From Chara braunii (Eukaryota > Streptophyta > Charophyceae > Charales > Characeae), in contig BFEA01000025.1 of NCBI GenBank assembly GCA_003427395.1, forward strand, positions 3,344,112-3,366,702: DNA of 22,591 nucleotides, in the 5' to 3' direction. The notes beneath the pieces were generated by a model. The model saw only the letters and a program-made list of their open reading frames with translations, did not search any database and had not been told where the DNA came from. Below, one piece after another: positions 18,487-22,591 of this stretch; the stretch's first letter is position 1, and every line of letters begins with the position of its first letter. The position numbers and the translations under genes were made by a program.

Positions 18487-19145
18487 TACCACCGCCATCT
18501 CTATTTTTTGTGGTCAGAATTTGGAAGTTTGCAGGCCTGTACTATTTTCCGAGAGGCAATGACACTGTCGCCGGTGAAGAACGTACTTGGACCCGTTTTC
18601 CAGCAACACGACATCGCATTGTAATACTACGTGACGCTTGGCCCGTTTCCCAGCAGGTGCAGCTCCCCACAAATAGATGGCGCCTTCAATGGGCCCTCCC
18701 CAACTTGAGCTGGCTGCTCATTCGCTACCTCCAGGGGAGCCTCCCTCGATTGATTCAACCAAAAACAAAAACGGAAAAAGAAACAAAAGAATGTAATAGT
18801 CATCCTTTTCCATATTTGGACATCGGGTGGAGCGCCTTGAGGGTTAGGGTCAGAAAGGGATTGTTTTGAAGGACCGGTACTTCTGTGACACTTCCCTGAC
18901 AATGGAAACGCCCCCTGCACGGCAGAAAAGAAATGACCAGCGGTGGGCATCCTTTTGGCTGGCACACCGCCAGCCGTTTTGGTTGGATTCCCCGAGACAT
19001 GCGTGAAAGTTGCAACCGTAGACGGGCAGAGTGCTTTACCCCTGGATATTGCAGTTAATTGCTGTGCAGAAAAGACTTGCTGCGGAAGGCCGAAACAAAA
19101 AAGACTTGCTTTCACATAGCTGGATTTGAAGCGTGAAAATGTGCA
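18487..19145. other. no supported gene
   Basis: Overlapping open frames on both strands (18369-18869 plus, 18627-19115 minus) have no motifs and show no preferred frame. A phrase AAAAGACTTGCT occurs twice near 19070 and 19105. Confidence 0.4.
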
Positions 19146-19168
19146 GGGGGGGGGGGGGGGGGGGGGGG
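19146..19168 (+). repeat. 23-base G run
   Basis: An uninterrupted G run that could form G-quadruplex structures. It lies immediately outside the left end of the MITE at 19176. Confidence 0.92.
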
Positions 19169-19175
19169 AGGTGGG

Positions 19176-19355
19176 TTAAACCACCAGTACCTTTCCCATT
19201 GGTCGGCCGCGGGCAGTTACGGAAGGCCAAAACAAAAAAAAAAAAAAAAGGGTCCGCCGATTCGATTGATCAACGGCAACCCTCCCCCATTCGGTCGCCA
19301 GGTTACCCGCCGCATCGCAGCAAAATAGCTGGGAAAGGTACCGCCGGTGGTTTAA
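19176..19355. mobile_element. 180-bp MITE, TTAA / ACCACCAGTAC family
   Basis: The left end TTAAACCACCAGTACC continuing TTTCCC is inverted at the right as GGGAAAGGTACC with a 3-base insertion before GGTGGTTTAA (to 19355). TTAA is intact at both ends. A CGGCCGCGGG block inside is shared with 5185-5389. Confidence 0.78.
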
Positions 19356-19556
19356 GTACTATACCTTGTTCAGGGTTGTTCGTCCCCATTCGCCCTGTCC
19401 ACGTTTAGGTCGGGCGCAGAGAAACGTATGGCCAACGCCAAAACCTGCGAGCCTGATTTTCTGAACATTTTCAGATTTCATGCACAATTTTTACGAGCAC
19501 AAAAAGTACTCTTAGCGCACTCAAATTTTCACGCACTTCCACTAACCCTCTGCGGC

Positions 19557-19785
19557 CGATAGGCCCATCGGCCTCACGCACCCCCCGGCATCGCAGTGAA
19601 CTCACCAGTATATGCCAATTTCATTGCGTCTGGGGGACCAACAGTTTCAACAATAGAAGGGAGTTTCAGTTGCAGCCGTCCAAGGATTGCTCAGTTGATC
19701 AATTCCATAGGCCCATCGGCCTCATGTTGCAGGCCTCTACGGATTGCTCATGATATCAAAATTCATTGCGTCTGGGGAACCTCTT
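19557..19785. repeat. degenerate direct repeats, period about 145 bp
   Basis: ATAGGCCCATCGGCCTCA occurs near 19559 and 19706. TTCATTGCGTCTGGGG occurs near 19620 and 19763. An old tandem duplication. Frames crossing it are not convincing. Confidence 0.75.
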
Positions 19786-20459
19786 GCCTGCACATAACAA
19801 TATGCCATCTCGCCAAAAATAATGCTCAACTGATGCAAAAGTGAATACAAAAAACATAGAATCTCCTCCACAGGTTTTTTGGGACGTGCTCTTCTCCACA
19901 TCCATGAAAGAAACAATCCCAAGTGAGGTACAGCACAACGCAATTGAAAGAATTTCAGAGTCTCAGTCATTGCCCCAAGTCCTGGCCCCGGAGTCCCCAA
20001 AGTCCCAGTCCCATGAACATTAACTGATTCGGCTGGCCCAACACTCCAAGTGCTGAACTTACATCCCATAGTTGGCAGAGTCCGGTAGGCTGACAGAAAG
20101 CTTAGATCCCAACACTCGATAGGAGAGTCCAACAGGCCCAGTACCCAACAAGAAAAAATCCAAAGTCCCGGTCCCAATTTAGCACCAGCATCCGGAACTG
20201 TGGAAACTCCGGTGGGTTCCGAACTGGCGAAGATCCGGCCGACACGCCTTGGGGACCATTAACGGTCTGGAGCCGACGAAGACCTCAGCTCAGCTGCTAT
20301 GGATAGAGCTATGGTGCTCCAAAGAACTCGCTTTCCAATTCGTGTGTTGCGGAAGCTCCGCTGAACGCATGCAGGTGCACTGGTTGGGGAAGTTGTAAAA
20401 GAAGCTGCCGCACATGCGCCATAGCTAGGGCTTGCAAGAAAGACATGCACCATAGCAGA

Positions 20460-20463
<4 letters not shown>

Positions 20464-20542
<79 letters not shown>
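20464..20542. repeat. GA dinucleotide microsatellite
   Basis: About 40 GA units without interruption. The minus-strand frame across it is a Leu-Ser repeat and not a gene. Confidence 0.98.
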
Positions 20543-20545
<3 letters not shown>

Positions 20546-20724
20546 CAGTGTGGTATGACGTCGGTATCAGCCATATCAGAACTTGTGTAATTCTGATGCT
20601 TTGGGAGACGATTCAATTCTGGTTCGGCTAATCGCCATCTCTCTTGTGTTGGTGTGAGCCTCTGTGGACTTTTGGTGGTGATGCATACCGGAGTGTGCCA
20701 TTAAATTGCGGTTGTTTCATTCCA

Positions 20725-20767
20725 CCCCCCCCCCNCCCCCCACCCCACCCCAAAAAAAAAAAAAAAA
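20725..20767 (+). repeat. C-rich run followed by A run, contains an N
   Basis: A C tract interrupted by one unresolved base at 20735 and two A passes directly into 16 A. The same C-then-A layout occurs at 14497-14526 and 21223-21281. Confidence 0.92.
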
Positions 20768-21129
20768 CACACATAGTGAGCCGAACCATACATCAGATCA
20801 AATATAAGGTAGGATTTTCTTTAATATATTTTCTCATTTATTTCTATCTTATACACTTCTGCTCCTTGTCGTACCGTTAGAGTACCTTTGGTGAAGTTCT
20901 AGGGTTCGTCTAGTTTCTTCTCCTCCATAGCGTACTTACTTGTTGTCTTGATTGCAAACTTACTTCCCTATGTCCTTCGTTTATCTTGAATCTGTGCTTG
21001 CCTTGGGACTTGCTTCCCCGTTCCTGATATATCTGTCTCTGTCGAATGCGGGGTCTTGTGCTGCCGTACTCGTCGGGGCTGGTTAGATTGGAGAGTTCCT
21101 GTTTTGGGTTTTTACACAAGTCTAATCTG

Positions 21130-21156
21130 AGAATACGTTAGCCTCACCTCCACCAA

Positions 21157-21199
<43 letters not shown>

Positions 21200-21225
21200 T
21201 CCAAAAAACCCCCCACCCAAAACCC

Positions 21226-21283
<58 letters not shown>

Positions 21284-21293
21284 ATACGTTAGC
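21130..21293 (+). mobile_element. A/C-run insertion flanked by 13-bp target duplication
   Basis: AGAATACGTTAGC stands at 21130-21142 and again at 21281-21293. Between them 138 bp consist of CTCACCTCCACCAAC, a run of about 39 A, GATCC with short A and C runs, about 24 C and about 35 A. A perfect 13-bp duplication next to an A tail is the mark of target-primed retroposition. The body has almost no complex sequence, so it may be the far 3' end of a retroposon or a non-templated product. Confidence 0.65.
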
Positions 21294-21429
21294 TTCAAGG
21301 GACTCGGGGATGCTGTTTACTGAGGGGTTAAACTGCGTACAACAGACGACCCGAGAAGCCTAGAGTTTAGGGTTTAAGAGAAGGCAAAGGGCAGAAACCG
21401 CAGCACAGTCGCCGTTGCCGTTAACGACG

Positions 21430-21886
21430 ATGTCAGGCCCCTTTCCGGTACAAGCTGGCACACAGCCAAGTGGTACGTCTGCAGCAGCCGCACAGACTGT
21501 TGCTTCTTCTTCTTCTGGGTCAGCGGTGATAGCTACACCATCACCGCAACAACCTGTTCCTCAACAGGGACAGCAGCAAGGTCAATGGTACCCAAAGACC
21601 CCAATGAAACCGCCCCTTGCCTTCTCCGGTGAAAAGAAGGATGAGGAACTCAACACTTGGTTGAGAACGGTTCCAGTGTGGGTAAGGGCAAAGAGGACTT
21701 TGCAGGAGGAGGAGGTGATTACTGCGGCATCTTACCTTGAGGGTAAGGCAGCCAACTGGCTAGATGGATTAGTAGCAAAGTCCGGGTACAGACGACGCAT
21801 GGCAGACTGGGCTAAGACCCTTACGTTAGACGAGTTCTTAGATATGGGAGAAACTCGCTGGCATAATCCACAGCAGGCACAAATTG
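21430..21886 (+). CDS. Ty3/gypsy-type gag protein, 5' part, truncated by insertion
   Basis: The first ATG in frame is at 21430, after GTTAACGACG. About 50 residues rich in Ser, Ala and Gln (SSSSGSA, QQGQQQGQW) are followed by a retrotransposon gag domain from about residue 60. This has PLAFSGEKKDEELNTWL, then ITAASYLEGKAANWLDGL, then TLDEFLDMGETRWHNPQQAQ. The F-G...L..WL and A..L.G.A..W patterns are typical of Ty3/gypsy gag. The frame stays open to 22362, but the protein character is lost abruptly at about 21886, where foreign DNA starts. No zinc knuckle, protease or pol is present before the window ends. Gag would form virus-like particles in the cytoplasm. Confidence 0.8.
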
Positions 21887-22336
21887 CCACCATACTTGCG
21901 GCGCATCCCGTGCGTGCCACTTGCGCACGTGCGGCACACTGCGCGTTGCGCACCTGGCGCCCGCACCCTGTGCGCCGCATGGGCAAAATTCGGGGTCAGC
22001 CAAAAAAAAAAAAAAGTTGGGGAGGGCGTGAATGGAAGTTCCCACACCCAGCCAAAATTAGGACATTGCCCGCGCGAATTTTTTTCAGGGCCGAGCCGCC
22101 CCAAAACCTGTGTCGTCATGTTCGCTGTACACAACTCCATACTATCTTCAGTGTATCTGAGCCCTTTCACAGGTCCAATACGGTCATGATGAGGAGGCAT
22201 CTGTGGAACCCTTGCTTTTGTCTCATTCCTCGTATAGAAAACGATAGAACTGACAGTTGTGCCTCCTTGGTGCTTTCGCTAAAAAAAAAAAAAAAAGAGA
22301 AAGAGAATGTCCGTGACAAGTTGAAAACCAACAACG
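21887..22336. mobile_element. insertion interrupting gag, composite, unresolved
   Basis: From about 21887 the sequence changes to a GC-rich block dense in TGCGC and GCGCA words (21894-21985), followed by A13, unique sequence and A15 at about 22280. The mixed make-up and A runs suggest one or more retroposons. The right border is not seen because gag does not resume. It carries the 21-base phrase also found at 16033. Confidence 0.5.
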
Positions 22337-22581
22337 TGGCGATGTATCTTTCCATGTTCTAGTGAAAGATTCATTCTAATTTTGCACAAATTGGAAAGTA
22401 CTCGAACCTGCCACCAGAATCCGTTGGGCCTCTGGGCCTCGCTGCACTACTCTCGAGATGCACAACAGACAAAAATCACGGCGGAAGATTCACTCTCGTT
22501 GTATGGCCCTCGCTCCACCACTCTCCAAATGTGCAAAATGAGAGTGAATCTTCCGCTACAAGATGGAAAGATACACCGCCA
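22337..22581. mobile_element. 245-bp TIR element with nested inner inverted repeats
   Basis: TGGCGATGTATCTTTCCAT at 22337 is inverted at the right end (to 22581) with one mismatch in that stretch. The match continues for about 70 bp with more divergence (AAGATTCA, ATTTTGCACA). Inside, GCGGAAGATTCACTCTC (22481-22497) and its inverse (22540-22556) form a second hairpin, and GGCC(T)CTCGCTSCACYACTCTC phrases repeat directly. It looks like one element inserted into, or duplicated from, another copy of itself. Confidence 0.75.
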
Positions 22582-22591
22582 TATTTTAGTC

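Larger units (their letters stand above)
20543..21429 (+). promoter_or_regulatory. probable leader or LTR region upstream of gag
   Basis: No long frame lies here, and the gag ORF begins just downstream, so this is the place where the 5' LTR, primer-binding site and leader would be. GGTATCAGCCAT at about 20562 recalls the initiator-Met tRNA primer site (TGGTATCAGAGC) but lacks two bases. I cannot define LTR ends because no second LTR is in the window. The region also holds a C/A homopolymer block and a 138-bp A/C insertion. Confidence 0.3.

Noticed and set aside
18369-19115. Overlapping frames of 162-166 residues on opposite strands
   Set aside because: No recognisable domains; the first contains the CTACCGTCTTC MITE, and codon choice gives no preferred strand.
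19737-20177. Minus-strand 146-residue frame
   Set aside because: Trp/Cys/Gly-rich composition without motifs, partly over degenerate direct repeats; no supporting neighbour.
20560-20575. Primer-binding site for initiator Met tRNA
   Set aside because: GGTATCAGCCAT lacks two bases of the usual TGGTATCAGAGC, and no LTR end precedes it, so it is mentioned only as a weak hint.
20425-20616. Leu-Ser repeat protein on the minus strand
   Set aside because: Pure translation of the GA microsatellite.
1-22591. CRISPR arrays or prokaryotic operons
   Set aside because: Tandem repeats here are contiguous without spacers, and there are no ribosome-binding sites or compact gene runs.

Overview
The window looks like accessory, repeat-dominated nuclear DNA of a plant-lineage eukaryote. 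There is no intact host gene, no rRNA or canonical tRNA, no CRISPR array and no prokaryotic operon structure. It holds long homopolymers (77 A, 24 C, 23 G), GA and TG microsatellites, miniature inverted-repeat elements (MITEs), a Ty3/gypsy-type gag gene and a decayed retroelement carrying a GIY-YIG endonuclease domain. The peptide style of the gag and GIY-YIG pieces reminds me of the repeat-rich charophyte alga Chara braunii. That is an inference from memory, not a search result.

Layout. 1-1470: TG microsatellite, a 35-bp tandem repeat, a hammerhead-like motif on the minus strand, a 160-bp foldback element (666-825), a GC-richer stretch and a possible tRNA-derived SINE remnant. 1475-4992: the most interesting block. 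It is a minus-strand Penelope-like retroelement (PLE) relic with recognisable N-terminal peptide, coiled coil, GIY-YIG domain and reverse-transcriptase (RT) C-terminal segment. Its 3' end is repeated directly upstream (a pLTR-like arrangement). A third, inverted 3' fragment lies next to it and is preceded on the same strand by a good hammerhead ribozyme candidate (4765-4829). 5000-10160: a TTAA-flanked MITE, decayed ORF fragments, a long hairpin, 53-bp tandem repeats, a second TTAA MITE and a 723-bp tandem duplication carrying a repeated unrecognised protein fragment. 10160-14710: a foldback element with putative 9-10 bp target duplications, about 750 bp of AATC-rich low-complexity DNA, a strong 18-bp hairpin, local duplications and another TIR element. 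14710-16670: AT-rich DNA with nothing I can identify. 16670-19360: two more TTAA MITEs, a 740-bp foldback structure, a second member of the 666-825 family, and long A and G runs. 19360-21430: degenerate repeats, a GA microsatellite, C/A homopolymer blocks, and the probable leader of the terminal gag gene. 21430-22591: gag opens well, then is broken at about 21886 by inserted DNA that includes a nested TIR element.

Almost everything recognisable is retroelements, non-autonomous DNA transposons and their debris, nested in one another. Candidates for something new are the hammerhead/PLE arrangement, two short-TIR MITE families with several members in this window, and a 138-bp insertion made almost only of A and C runs but flanked by a perfect 13-bp direct repeat.
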